From Tyto alba (Eukaryota > Chordata > Aves > Strigiformes > Tytonidae): a stretch of DNA of 64,000 nt. Where the stretch lies: positions 1,116,001 through 1,180,000 of the forward strand of contig NW_024881322.1 in the NCBI RefSeq assembly GCF_018691265.1. Reading direction: 5' to 3'. Shown piece after piece: positions 10,701 through 23,300 of the stretch; positions within the stretch are counted from its first letter, which is position 1; each line of letters opens with the position of its first letter. The notes below the pieces were generated by a model, which did no database searches, was not told the origin of the DNA, and worked only from the letters and a program-made list of their open reading frames with translations. Made by a program: the position numbers and the translations under genes.

Positions 10701-13700
10701 GTCAAATTCAGAGTTGTTTTTTTCTGGTGAATTTAAATCTCTGCTTCTAGTTTTCATCCAGCTCTTTTCATGAGGTAGTCCCTGTGCCTCCACCGTTCTG
10801 GTGCAGTGTGTTAGTCTGGATGTGTAACAGCCATGTGGTCGCATCCCAGGGAAAAGGCAGTGGGACGTGGTACTTGTTTTACTCCCTGTTTCGTCCGAGC
10901 TCGTGGCGCTGATAAACAGTAGCCAAGCCCACTGTGGAGTAGGATCTCGTTATTTCACAGTGATGAAAGGTGTCTGCTCCTGCTTCATGAAGATTTCTGT
11001 GGGTAATTGGTCTCTGGGCCGGTACTTGCCGCTGATGGCGTGCGTTGCTTAGCCCTCTAGACGAAGCAGCAGTTGTAGCTGACACTGGCTTGTTTTATAC
11101 AAAGACTTAGTTTGCAGAGTAAACACAATGCTTGCTGCTGCTGAGCAAGAAAGTAACTTTTATTCCTCTCCCCCTGGATATTTAAATGCTCTACTGAGTA
11201 CCTTCAGCAAGCAGATGTCTAAAAAAAATTGGCTTCTTCCCGCACTGACTTCAACCCTGGACATGGGGAGAGCCTTTTGCCATAAGGATCGGCACAGCTC
11301 CCCAGTTCTGCTTTCCATCAGCAAGGAAAAGGCAGTGGTAGCCGAATTAAAATGGGGTTTCTCTCTCTGGGAGGTAGGACCTTTTTGTAGGGATGAAGAA
11401 AAGAGAGAGGGAGAAATGGGAACAGATGGAGGTGGCCAGATGCCCTCAAAATAAAGTAAAAGAGAGCAAGGAGGGAGGTAGAGGCTGAGCTGGGCAGTTT
11501 GGCTTCCCGAAGGCCGGGGGGTCGCTGAGGTTGCCCCGTAGCCCTCCGGCTCGGCTCCCTGCGGTGCCGTGGCCTTGCCATGGGACTTCAGAAAAGAGAT
11601 TTTGGTGGATTTCAGTGGGACTAGAAGCCTTGCGGAGGGGCTGAATTTGGCTTTTTGTGTCGCAGCTCCACAGACAGAACGGAGATCAAAGTGCCTCTCA
11701 AGTAACCAGGGCTAGTAAAAGGCTTTTTCAGAGATACATTCAACTGGATAATTGGAATGTTTACTTAAGTAGTTAGCACTGCAGATCTTGATGTACTTGA
11801 TTAAGGTTTACCTCCGCTTTTTAGGGTCAGTTCAACTAGCTAGTGTGGGTTTTAAATGAATTGTGTTCCACGTTCATAAGAGTTTCATAAAGCTGCTAAT
11901 TTACCCTTTGAGAAGAAGCAAACAAAGTTGATCTCTGCCTGTCAAATAGTACTATAAAGATATGATAACAAGAGGAGGTGAAAGGTGATAGAAGTGAGTG
12001 ATAGCACATAAGTGGGATGCTACTCAGGCTTGGAAGCAGGAATGCAACTTAAGGAACAATAAATGAAAAGTCTGGTTATAAAGTGACAGTAAAAGGGGAG
12101 ACAAACAGAATATTAAAAAAAAAAAAAAAGTTGGAAAGGGGAAGCAATGCATAAAGAAAGTAAAAGGTGGACAGGAAGGGATCAGAAGGGCAGGGAATGG
12201 ATTTAAAATTTCCATGGAGTTTTCAGTTGGAAAATGTTATCGGTATAAATCTGTGTATTGCAGTACTTACATAACAACCTGTATTCTACTCAAATTGTGG
12301 AAGTCTAACACAGAGTGTTCTCCTGGGGGATCGGTTCACGTTCCCGCTTCATCCTTTGGATGCACAGCCTCAGTTAAAAAGGCATGTGTTTTTAAAGGTG
12401 TCATGTCTTAGTGACAGACTGTCTCAAGAGGTATGTTTTGTGGATGTTGTTAGGTTTAATGGCGTTATCATTTTCTCTTCTGTCAAAGTTGCAGTGAAAG
12501 TTACCTCTTCCTCCAACAAATATTAGCACTGATTTTAAAGGGAGTATTTTGTTGCAGTTTACCAAAATGGGGTTACATAGTTTTGCAACTGCACTAAGTA
12601 AAGATAATTTGTATGTAAAGTTCATGAGTATTTAGCATTTTGTTACAGTGCTTGAGCAACTGAGTATTTGATTTGCTTACAATGGGAGTTAGTGGAACAT
12701 GTGAACAGCATGTGAGGGTTGTTTCTCTTGTCTGGATTACAAATATGTATTGCTTTGGCAGAATTTGCTTCGTGCAAAGTATTTTTGTAATACTTACAAA
12801 GTATATATTTGATGTGCATGTGAATAACTTGCAGCAAAAGGATGAAGCCTTTGGACGTTCAAATGAACCTATGCTGATTGCTATTTTGAAGGCATTATAA
12901 TTAAAAAGAAACAAAAGCACTGGGTGTACAGTGTTGAGTTCATGCAAGTACTCCTCACCCTTTAAGAACAGAGGCAAGTACTTCTTCGTCTTCTTAGAAG
13001 AGGAACTACAACAAAAATTTTATGTGAAGTTGCTTGCTAGGTCATATGTGGTTAAGCAAGCAATGCTGGTTATATATCTTACTGATGAAACTTCAGTTTA
13101 TGAACATTAAAGCCAAAATAAGTTTAAGCTACTGGTGTTTTAATTCCTGAATTTTTTTATCCATTTTTATTTTGTGTTGGGTAATGAAATTTGGCACAAT
13201 CTATTAAGACTTTGATTTAATTTTTTTTTTTTTTCAGTTCTTCAGGTAGAAGTATTTGTATATTGTTTTCAATATACTCTTACCTTAAACACCACAAAGC
13301 CTTATCATACACTTCTAAAAACAGATTCTGTAATGCTTTTTTTTTTTTTTCAGTCTGAAGTTTTATTTTGAAATAGTGTTATACTTTCCTCCATCTAGGC
13401 AAAAAATACTACTTTCCAACAACAAAAATCTTGAATCAATATGTGCAAATGTTGGAGTTCCAGAAGAGGGAAAATACTCAAAGGCAGGAGATTGTTCACA
13501 AGACTGGGAATCAGTAAATCCCAGGGTCAGTCTTTATAGCAAGTCTTGCTAGGGTTTGGGTTTGTTTTTTTTTTTCCTAGATGTACCGCACAGAGTCTTG
13601 AAAATTTATCTTGATTCTCTCTATTATTAAACATAATTTATTGTTATTAGTGTCAAAAGAGAGAATGACCCTTAGTTCTTTTCTCCTGAAATGAAGTTAA

Positions 13701-16700
13701 CAGAGTACAGCTGTCCCTACGACCTTCAAATAGTCTGATAGTGTTTCTAAATGTCCTTTTTGCCCTTGTTTTTAGCTTTGTTGACACTGAGTCATCCAGA
13801 TGAGAATTGGTGACTTTTGAACATTCTATTTTTAACAAAGTTTGTAACAGAGCATTCCTGTTCCTGCCTGCGTGTGGATCCCAATCTGCACAAGGCATGT
13901 ATCAGAGGAGAACTGCTTTTAAGAGCTCCTTTTCAGGTTTTGCTGTTCTCTGGGTGTGCCGGGTCCTGTTCTGTAGGTAAGTGTGTCAGTCTTCACCCTG
14001 CCGCTGCGAGGGTATCTCCCCTTTTTTAAAGCTGAGCGATTCCGAACCGCTTCAGAGAAAATGGTCCGCATCGCATTATAAAATGGGATATGAATGGGCA
14101 ACTGTTGTTTTCTAGGATCTTCCAACTTAGAGTGAAACAACTTCCAAAACAGCAGATCACAGTGCTTCTCAGACCTTCAGTTGTCACTTCTCGTACAGGG
14201 CAAATAACTGAAGCACACAAACTCACACAGAATAAGGACACCTCAGCCTTGACTAGAACGCAGCACGTGGATGGCAGCATGCAGTAACCGGGCAATCCCT
14301 TCCCCGTAAGTTCGTATCCAGGCTGCAAAGCTGAGCTGTCGTGTCCCTACAGGCCGGATTTCTGATCCCGTTTTTGGTTTTAAGCAGGCTGTTGGCATTG
14401 AAGGGTTAATAATTTCTGTTAAGAAAATATGTTGGTCATTGTCTGTTTCCAGAATCTTTTACGGTTTTTGCCCTTTGACAGAAGACACGGTGTATGTATT
14501 CTGCTCGTCGTTTTCATCAATTACGTGGTATGCTTATTGGCAGCTCTCATGCATAAATACTTGTTTTGCTAGAGCAGAAGATGACAGGATTTAGACGTGT
14601 AAGAAACCTAAATCTTTGGCTTAGAAAAAATTCCTGATGGATACAAATGGTATTTCAATAACTTTCGATCCAAAAACTTTTCTTGCAAAGTGACATGACT
14701 GTTCTTGCCAGTCACGGCAGGTGCTCCATCTGTACAAATACCGCCTAATTTGAACCAGTCAAGCTTAACGGATTTTTTTCCCCACTATCTGCCACATTTT
14801 CAACAAATTTTCTCAGTTCTTTAAACAAGTGTGAGGCAGCAGTGTGGAACAAAATGGACAGAGGCCAAGCAATTCCTTAATTATAGCAAGATTTTTTTTT
14901 AACACATTGAACAACAACAGTGAACCGTGCAGTGTCAGTAGTGTTGCAAGTTCCTCTGGTTGTGAGAAAAAAAAAAAAAAAAATCACATGAATCTGTTAA
15001 AAATTGAATGCATGCTGTTTTATTGTCTAATATCATCTCAGCCCTTCTGATTGTCATGATGCATGAACAACTATGAGCATATCAGCTGTGTGCTGTTCTT
15101 TTGATCTGGTTTGTGCAGCAGTAATTGATGTGCCCTCCTGCATTCAGTCTTTGTTGTCTGAAAACGGCTCTTTCTCGCAAGATCACCAGAGGGATATTTG
15201 CTGTTACACCTTTGCCACTGATTTCAGCTCACAAATGTGCATTTGTTTTTTACATACAGAAAGCTGTCATGCTGGCTATCTTTCTTGATAGGAGATCAGA
15301 CTGCAGTCAGATCCAATGAAATATATTTTGCATTAATTTCAGGTTTAGTTTGTATAAAAATACCCATTCCAGTTTGGACTTTCTGTGTGGTTGTATCACC
15401 ACACCACAAACATACTTCTACAGACTCTGTCCCTTCTCCCAAGAAGAACCTAGCATTCCCAGAGAGAAACTCTCTCCATGCAGTGTCAGCTCCATGCACT
15501 GTCATCTTAGTATTTTTTTTTTCCCCGTGGCATGCATGACTTGTCAAGCAATGCTTTGATGATAAGTAAATTGCTTTAAAAAGCGTATGGATGTTTGAGT
15601 TAGCTGGGAAGTCATCAGAAAAGCACGAGGTGAGTGCGGACGCCGCAGGTTGCACAGGTCCTTGATTTTCCTCTTGCTGTGGCGTTGCAGAGCGCGTTAG
15701 CTCCGGCTTTCCGTGGGCTCCCCCAAAACGAGCCTCGTTGACTGGGGTTACCATGTCTTGGTGGCTGTTCTAATGAAGCAGTTTTCATCATGTGGGCTAA
15801 AACTGCTGCCTTTAAATTCTGGCTCGAGAGGCTGTGGAGTGCAGCTTTGAGTCCCGAGTAATCGCTTGGGCTTCTGCAAAGGGAGACTAAAATACTGCCA
15901 GGCTTAGGGGGCAGTGCTGGGTGAGTGCCAAGCAGTGGGGAGCTAGGGGCCGGTTCCCTGACCACGTGTGCTCTTCCATTCACTTGGCTATTCCAAGTAG
16001 CCTTCTCAATTTCTTATGCGTCTATAGTTTCCACAATTTTTATTATTTTTTTTTAATATTATTATAACCTTTCTTCTAAAAATATTTAAGGCAATGGGCT
16101 AAAGAAACCGTTGAATTTAATAAACACCTGTATGGTAGTAGAAATGACATTTTTGTGACTGCAGATGTATGTATGGAGGAGCTCTAAAAGCATTCGGTCT
16201 CAGCTCTTCCAACATTGTTTTTTCTTCACTTTGGACCCATCAGTTGCAGGTAAAGGGCACCGACAGGGTAGCTTCTTAGTGTCTTAAATACCCCAGGTGG
16301 CAGAGAAAGATTTAATTTCTAAGGATCAGCTATCAGGAAAGCGCACTTCACTATTGGCATCTCAAAAAAGCACGTTTGGTTTTCGCTACAGACACTGAGT
16401 TGCTTGTGGTCAGTTGATAGGAGTAGAGGTAGGCTGACTGCAGAGGTGGAAAATTCAGGGCAGGGAAGATTGGAGATTGGCGAGAGGTGGACTAACACTG
16501 CTGCTGTAGCCAGGGTCACTGTTTCCACCCCGATACCTGACTGTTCTCAGGGTTACCTCACGGCATCTTGGATAGAAGAGTTGCTCCTGGAAGCAGTTCC
16601 CTTTTGGTCTGAGAAATTAGGTGTAAACTTTGTCCCTTCTCCAGCATAATTTAGACTAGATGATTTTATTTGACAACTTAATAATTGTACCCAAGCTGCC

Positions 16701-17252
16701 TCGGAAAATATTTTCACTTGAATTTTATTAGTCTTGAATATATTACTTCTTCAAAAGAATTTTTATAGTTCTTACTAAATAAAGTATGAACCTGGAAAAA
16801 GGAAATTAAAAGCAAGTGCTCTCTATCTTCGCTTCCAAAACAAATTCAATATATATATAAAAAAGTGTAATTATATTATATTTTCATGATTTTCACACCA
16901 GAATGGGGAAGAAAAAAAGCCCATTTGGGTGGACCTTTTGAAACCTGCTTCCTGTGCCACAGCCTGTACTTTTTCAGATTAGAGAGGAACACTGGGTTCC
17001 TCAGATGCGATAAGGAGAATATTACTATTCAGCGACTGCGCTAACAAGCAAAGAAACCACTGGGCTGAGTGTGAGGTGCCCTGCAGCAGCAGCGGTGCTG
17101 GCATCTCGGTGTCAGCGTTGCAGGAGGAAACGGGCATTTGCATCCTTACACTGCGTTGTAGTTCCCCTTGACGGTGAAAGCCTTTGATTTTTCACCAGGG
17201 GTTTGACCCTGGGTTCATTTGAAGGGGGAACTTGATTTCCTTGCCCATCCAG

Positions 17253-17307
17253 GAAAAAAACAAAACAAAACAAAACAAAACAACCCCCCCCCCAAAAAAA
17301 AAAAAAA
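17253..17307. repeat. (CAAAA)n / C10 / A13 low-complexity run
   Basis: CAAAA repeats are followed by a 10-nt C run and then about 13 A residues. This is simple sequence with no associated element recognised. Confidence 0.85.
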
Positions 17308-19088
17308 TGAAAAGCACCACCACCCCAAACAAGCCAAGCCAAAGCACCAGCCTCTGTCAGCAATAACTGATCAGATGTGATGGGCTCGGTGTTCCCCAGT
17401 TGGGGTTTGCAGTTATTGAGCTTGGGGGTAGCAGGAGAGGGGAGTGCTGTCTCTAAAGAGCTGGCAGGGATGTACCAGATAAAACACCCGTGTAAGAAGG
17501 CTCATCTGAAGAGATGACGGGAACAAAGACCAGGACATGCTGAAACATCTCCTGTAAGATTTGCACCTCTGGTGAGAGGCAAAAGATAAAGCATCCCGCC
17601 GATGCTAAAGCGTATCCTTGCTAAGCCCACAGTTCCTTTCCTGGCAGCCCTGACGGAGTCATTCTGCTGGGCCCAGAGAAAAATGGGCGTTTTGGGTATG
17701 CACAGGACGTGAATTTGTCAGGACTGAGACACGGACGCCGGAACAAAGAGCAAGAAGTCATGGAGCTCCGAATGCAGGGAAGCATCTCAGAGAGGAGCCC
17801 TGTCTCTGGGCGCCTGTGCGAGGGGCTCACAGCTCTCGGCAGCAGTGGGCATCCCTCAGAAACCATCGTCTCGAAAGTCTGTTCGAGAGCTGGGCTTTTC
17901 TGCAGAAGAGGCTTTTATAAGACGGGTGGCTGGTCGGGGGGGGTAAGAGGAAGGATGGCAACTTTTCAGTACCTGCTGTTGCCAAGCTTAGTTATTCTTG
18001 CTGCGTTGCAAAATACTGCCATTTGATTCTTTTCACATGAACGCCGTCAGTGTGAATCGAGGATGTTTTTAATTGCCGTGGTTTGCATAAGGCCTTCAGG
18101 GTTGTGATTCAGGACTTCAGGAGGTTTTCTCCAGAACCTTACTGAGAACAAGTGCTCCATTCTTTTCCCTTAGTGAGTGGCCTGGTTGAGGGGAGGGTGG
18201 GTAAGTGGGATTTCAATGTTCTCAGCAATGGGGGGAGTCCCATGTGGTGTTTTGCCATGTGGGTTTAAAATCTAAATCTCTAACTTGGCAGCTGTTTCCC
18301 ATTTTTTTTTTTTTTTTTTCCCCCTTCCCCAGAACTTTTAAAACCCTGTTCCAATTTTTCTCTGAACCAAAGTGATGTTTAAAGAACAAAGTCCATTAGA
18401 GATGTTGGCACAACAAACAAAAAGTTTTGGACGACGTGAATCATCTTAGGGGATCTGAAATGGGAGGTGGCGAGATCTTGCCTTTCTCAGGGGAAAACGG
18501 TCATTGTGAATAAGAAGGTAAGGTGCTCTCAAGTGATAGATTGAGAAAGTCTTCATAAGGCTTAAACGAGTCCCCAACCTCTGCATTCCCAATGACGGGT
18601 GGAGAAATGTTTTATTACAGCATAGCAGTGTAGCGAGTTAATAAATAGTAAACTTTGTGTAATTTTTCTTGCAAATATTTGGATACTAATGGGGATGTTT
18701 ACAGTCCCGAAGTTTTTTACTGTTTTTTAATCTTACTGTCTCTCTCCCCTTTCCATTGCTGCTGCTTTTTGAAAGTTATGTTTTCCCCTCTCTCAGAGGT
18801 GTCAGCTGCAGAGGACTCTTGCCACGCACCAACTTAACGCCCTGCGTGGTCTAAGGGTTACCTGGAGCAGGGCAGCAAAAGATTTTCAGCGCAGGTGCCT
18901 GGAGCTGGTCCTCCCATAGCCCTGCCCCAGCTGACGGGTGGGTCTGCCGGGGATGGAGCTGGCTTCTTGTGAGGAGAAGGAACCACGGGGGTTGTGTGCA
19001 GGTTCAGATCCAAGACAAGGGTTGTAGAGGTGTTCCCCTTAGTGATTAGGTTGCTGTTTGTTTGGGAAGCATCAGTACTGTGGGCTTT

Positions 19089-19144
19089 GTTTTTTGGTTT
19101 TTTTTTTTTTTTTTTTTGTTTGTTTGTTTGTTTGGGTTTTTTTG
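19089..19144. repeat. T-rich tract with (TTTG)n
   Basis: A T run of about 20 nt leads into five TTTG units and further T residues. It could be the reverse-complement tail of an old retroposon, but no element body is recognised beside it. Confidence 0.8.
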
Positions 19145-20097
19145 GCTTGAGGATCACTCACTTCTAAAGACTTGAGGGAACCTGCATAAATCTGAGCTCA
19201 CTGAAGTTGCTTTGATTAAGGTGGGTGTAAGCCATAGTAGATTTATGTCCATAATGCACATGCTGTCTCAGTTTGTGATAGACTTACGCAAAAACATAAT
19301 GAAAACACGTTAAGAATGGATGTTATTCATGCTGGTTGGAACACAGCATATGTCCAAATGGGGAGCGAGGTATTGTTCCTAACTTGCAGTACAAAAATAC
19401 TTGAAATAGCTGTTTCTGGGATTTCATTATTACCTATTGAATTCATATCTACCCTTGTCATCTGACAGGCTACTAAAACAAGATTCTGCTCAAAATGATA
19501 GAAGTGACAGTCATACAATGCATTTCATTCCTGCTGAGCCCTGCTATGTAGTTAGTTCAGGGAGATTGGGATCTTGCTTCAGTCGTTCAAAGACAGTCCT
19601 TTGGAAAGGATTTGCAGAATTTGTAATTGTGCCCATAAATCCCCTGCTCCCCCCTGCAAGTATAGTAAGATTTCTGTTGCAACCCTACTGTTCTGTGTTG
19701 GGGAAACAGCATTTCTATCTTTTTTCTTTTGTTTGTTCCCTCTTTTTCAAACCCCAGTGGTTGCGCTGTGGTGAATTCCCTCTGCCACTGCCACAGACGG
19801 TGCTTTCCTTCCTCTGCAGTGTTGTTACGTGGAATGGCTTCTGTTCTCTGTCAGCGTTTGACCCCTTGCAGCTGACAGTGAATAGAAGAAATCCTATGTA
19901 CAGAGACCCAAACTCTGCCCTTGGCTACTCTGGTGAAAACCCGTGGCATTATACAATCGGCTTGGAAAGACTTCAGAAGTCCCATGAGATCCGCTCCACT
20001 GCAAGTCGCTCTGTAAATGTCAGGCAGGGCTGTTGCTTTTGCGCTAGTACATTTTATGGTAAAGCCGTACCTGAACGGCAGCTGATGACACCGTTTC

Positions 20098-20391
20098 ATG
20101 ACGCTGGAACAGGGGGGACGGGTTTGGAGTATGAGCGGCGCTGTGCCGTCAGCGGAGCCCGCTCCTAAACCCGCCTCCGCTAGGCGCCGCGGCGCTGGCC
20201 GTGCCGCAAGACAGACGGACACGGTGGGCTGCTGCTCGCGGCGCAACCATCCTCCTCCACGGCCTCATCTCTTGTGGGGAGGAGGCAGGACTACCCTCTG
20301 GCGGGGCTGGGCAGCAGTGATGCTAGGGTCCCAGCCCCGTCTCGGTGGACGCTGGCCCCGTGGCGCAGCGTGTCCCAGGCAGCAGAGGACG
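20098..20391. other. CpG-dense shoulder before the 52-bp array
   Basis: About 30 CpG dinucleotides occur in roughly 300 bp (my manual count), in GC-rich DNA that ends exactly where the tandem array starts. This density is close to that of the promoter island and very unlike the intron on its left. It may be an intronic CpG island or the source region of the array. No splice or start signal here is convincing. Confidence 0.6.
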
Positions 20392-23300
20392 CGGTCCTTC
20401 CTGGGCCAAGGACACTGGGTTTAGGTCGGATACGTTCCTGGCACGGTCCTTCCTGGGCCAAGGACACTGGGTTTAGGTCGGATACGTTCCTGGCACGGCC
20501 CTTCCTGGGCCAAGGACACTGGGTTTAGGTCGGATACGTTCCTGGCACGGTCCTTCCTGGGCCAAGGACACTGGGTTTAGGTCGGATACGTTCCTGGCAC
20601 GGCCCTTCCTGGGCTAAGGACACTGGGTTTAGGTCGGATACGTTCCTGGCACGGCCCTTCCTGGGCCAAGGACACTGGGTTTAGGTCGGATACGTTCTTG
20701 GCACGGTCCTTCCTGGGCCAAGGACACTGGGTTTAGGTCGGATACGTTCCTGGCACGGTCCTTCCTGGGCCAAGGACACTGGGTTTAGGTCGGATACGTT
20801 CCTGGCACGGCCCTTCCTGGGCCAAGGACAATGGGTTTAGGTCGGATACGTTCCTGGCACGGCCCTTCCTGGGCCAAGGACACTGGGTTTAGGTCGGATA
20901 CGTTCCTGGCACGGCCCTTCCTGGGCCAAGGACACTGGGTTTAGGTCGGATACGTTCCTGGCACGGCCCTTCCTGGGCCAAGGACACTGGGTTTAGGTCG
21001 GATACGTTCTTGGCACGGTCCTTCCTGGGCCAAGGACAATGGGTTTAGGTTGGATACGTTCCTGGCACGGTCCTTTCTGGGCCAAGGACACTGGGTTTAG
21101 GTCGGATACGTTCTTGGCACGGCCCTTCCTGGGCCAAGGACAATGGGTTTAGGTTGGATACGTTCCTGGCACGGTCCTTTCTGGGCCAAGGACACTGGGT
21201 TTAGGTCGGATACGTTCCTGGCACGGCCCTTCCTGGGCCAAGGACACTGGGTTTAGGTCAGATACGTTCCTGGCACGGTCCTTCCTGGGCCAAGGACACT
21301 GGGTTTAGGTCGGATACGTTCCTGGCACGGCCCTTCCTGGGCCAAGGACAATGGGTTTAGGTCGGATACGTTCCTGGCACGGCCCTTCCTGGACCAAGGA
21401 CAATGGGTTTAGGTCGGATACGTTCTTGGCACGGTCCTTCCTGGGCCAAGGACCCTGGGTTTAGGTCGGATACATTCCTGGCACGGCCCTTCCTGGGCCA
21501 AGGACACTGGGTTTAGGTCGGATACGTTCCTGGCACGGTCCTTCCTGGGCCAAGGACACTGGGTTTAGGTCGGATACTTTCCTGGCACGGTCCTTCCTGG
21601 GCCAAGGACACTGGGTTTAGGTCGGATACGTTCCTGGCACGGCCCTTCCTGGGCCAAGGACACTGGGTTTAGGACGGATACTTTCCTGGCACGGTCCTTC
21701 CTGGGCCAAGGACACTGGGTTTAGGTCGGATACGTTCCTGGCACGGTCCTTCCTGGGCCAAGGACACTGGGTTTAGGTCGGATACTTTCCTGGCACGGTC
21801 CTTCCTGGGCCAAGGACACTGGGTTTAGGTCGGATACGTTCCTGGCACGGCCCTTCCTGGGCCAAGGACACTGGGTTTAGGTCGGATACTTTCCTGGCAC
21901 GGCCCTTCCTGGGCCAAGGACACTGGGTTTAGGTCGGATACGTTCCTGGCACGGTCCTTCCTGGGCCAAGGACACTGGGTTTAGGTCGGATACGTTCCTG
22001 GCACGGTCCTTCCTGGGCCAAGGACACTGGGTTTAGGTCGGATACGTTCCTGGCACGGTCCTTCCTGGGCCAAGGACAATGGGTTTAGGTCAGATACGTT
22101 CCTGGCACGGCCCTTCCTGGGCCAAGGACACTGGGTTTAGGTCGGATACATTCCTGGCACGGCCCTTCCTGGGCCAAGGACACTGGGTTTAGGTCGGATA
22201 CGTTCCTGGCACGGTCCTTTGTGGGCCAAGGACACTGGGTTTAGGTCGGATACGTTCCTGGCACGGTCCTTCCTGGGCCAAGGACACTGGGTTTAGGTCG
22301 GATACGTTCCTGGCACGGCCCTTCCTGGGCCAAGGACACTGGGTTTAGGTCGGATACGTTCCTGGCACGGTCCTTCCTGGGCCAAGGACACTGGGTTTAG
22401 GTCGGATACGTTCCTGGCACGGTCCTTTGTGGGCCAAGGACCCTGGGTTTAGGTCGGATACGTTCCTGGCACGGCCCTTCCTGGGCCAAGGACACTGGGT
22501 TTAGGTCGGATACTTTCCTGGCACGGTCCTTCCTGGGCCAAGGACACTGGGTTTAGGTCGGATACGTTCCTGGCACGGCCCTTTCTGGGCCAAGGACCCT
22601 GGGTTTAGGTCGGATACGTTCCTGGCACGGTCCTTCCTGGGCCAAGGACACTGGGTTTAGGTCGGATACGTTCCTGGCACGGTCCTTCCTGGGCCAAGGA
22701 CACTGGGTTTAGGTCGGATACGTTCCTGGCACGGTCCTTCCTGGGCCAAGGACACGGGGTTTAGGTCGGATACGTTCCTGGCACGGTCCTTCCTGGGCCA
22801 AGGACACGGGGTTTAGGTCGGATACGTTCCTGGCACGGTCCTTCCTGGGCCAAGGACACTGGGTTTAGGTCGGATACGTTCCTGGCACGGTCCTTCCTGG
22901 GCCAAGGACACGGGGTTTAGGTCGGATACGTTCCTGGCACGGTCCTTCCTGGGCCAAGGACACTGGGTTTAGGTCGGATACGTTCCTGGCACGGCCCTTC
23001 CTGGGCCAAGGACACTGGGTTTAGGTCGGATACGTTCCTGGCACGGCCCTTCCTGGGCCAAGGACACTGGGTTTAGGTCGGATACGTTCCTGGCACGGTC
23101 CTTCCTGGGCCAAGGACACTGGGTTTAGGTCGGATACGTTCCTGGCACGGTCCTTCCTGGGCCAAGGACACTGGGTTTAGGTCGGATACGTTCCTGGCAC
23201 GGTCCTTCCTGGGCCAAGGACACTGGGTTTAGGTCGGATACGTTCCTGGCACGGTCCTTTGTGGGCCAAGGACACTGGGTTTAGGTCGGATACGTTCCTG

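Larger units (their letters stand above)
8346..20097. other. Proximal intron 1, no gene supported
   Basis: Ordinary AT-rich intronic sequence with scattered A or T tracts (for example about 8620-8660, 12114-12128, 13218-13234 and 14970-14984) and no recognisable exon, transposon or RNA gene. One open frame of 243 codons starts at 19437 (see findings). Other open frames are short and resemble no known protein. Confidence 0.55.

Noticed and set aside
17881..17895. tRNA B-box-like GTTCGAG words (also near 7636, 52570 and 55240)
   Set aside because: None has a matching A box, acceptor stem or terminator at the right spacing.
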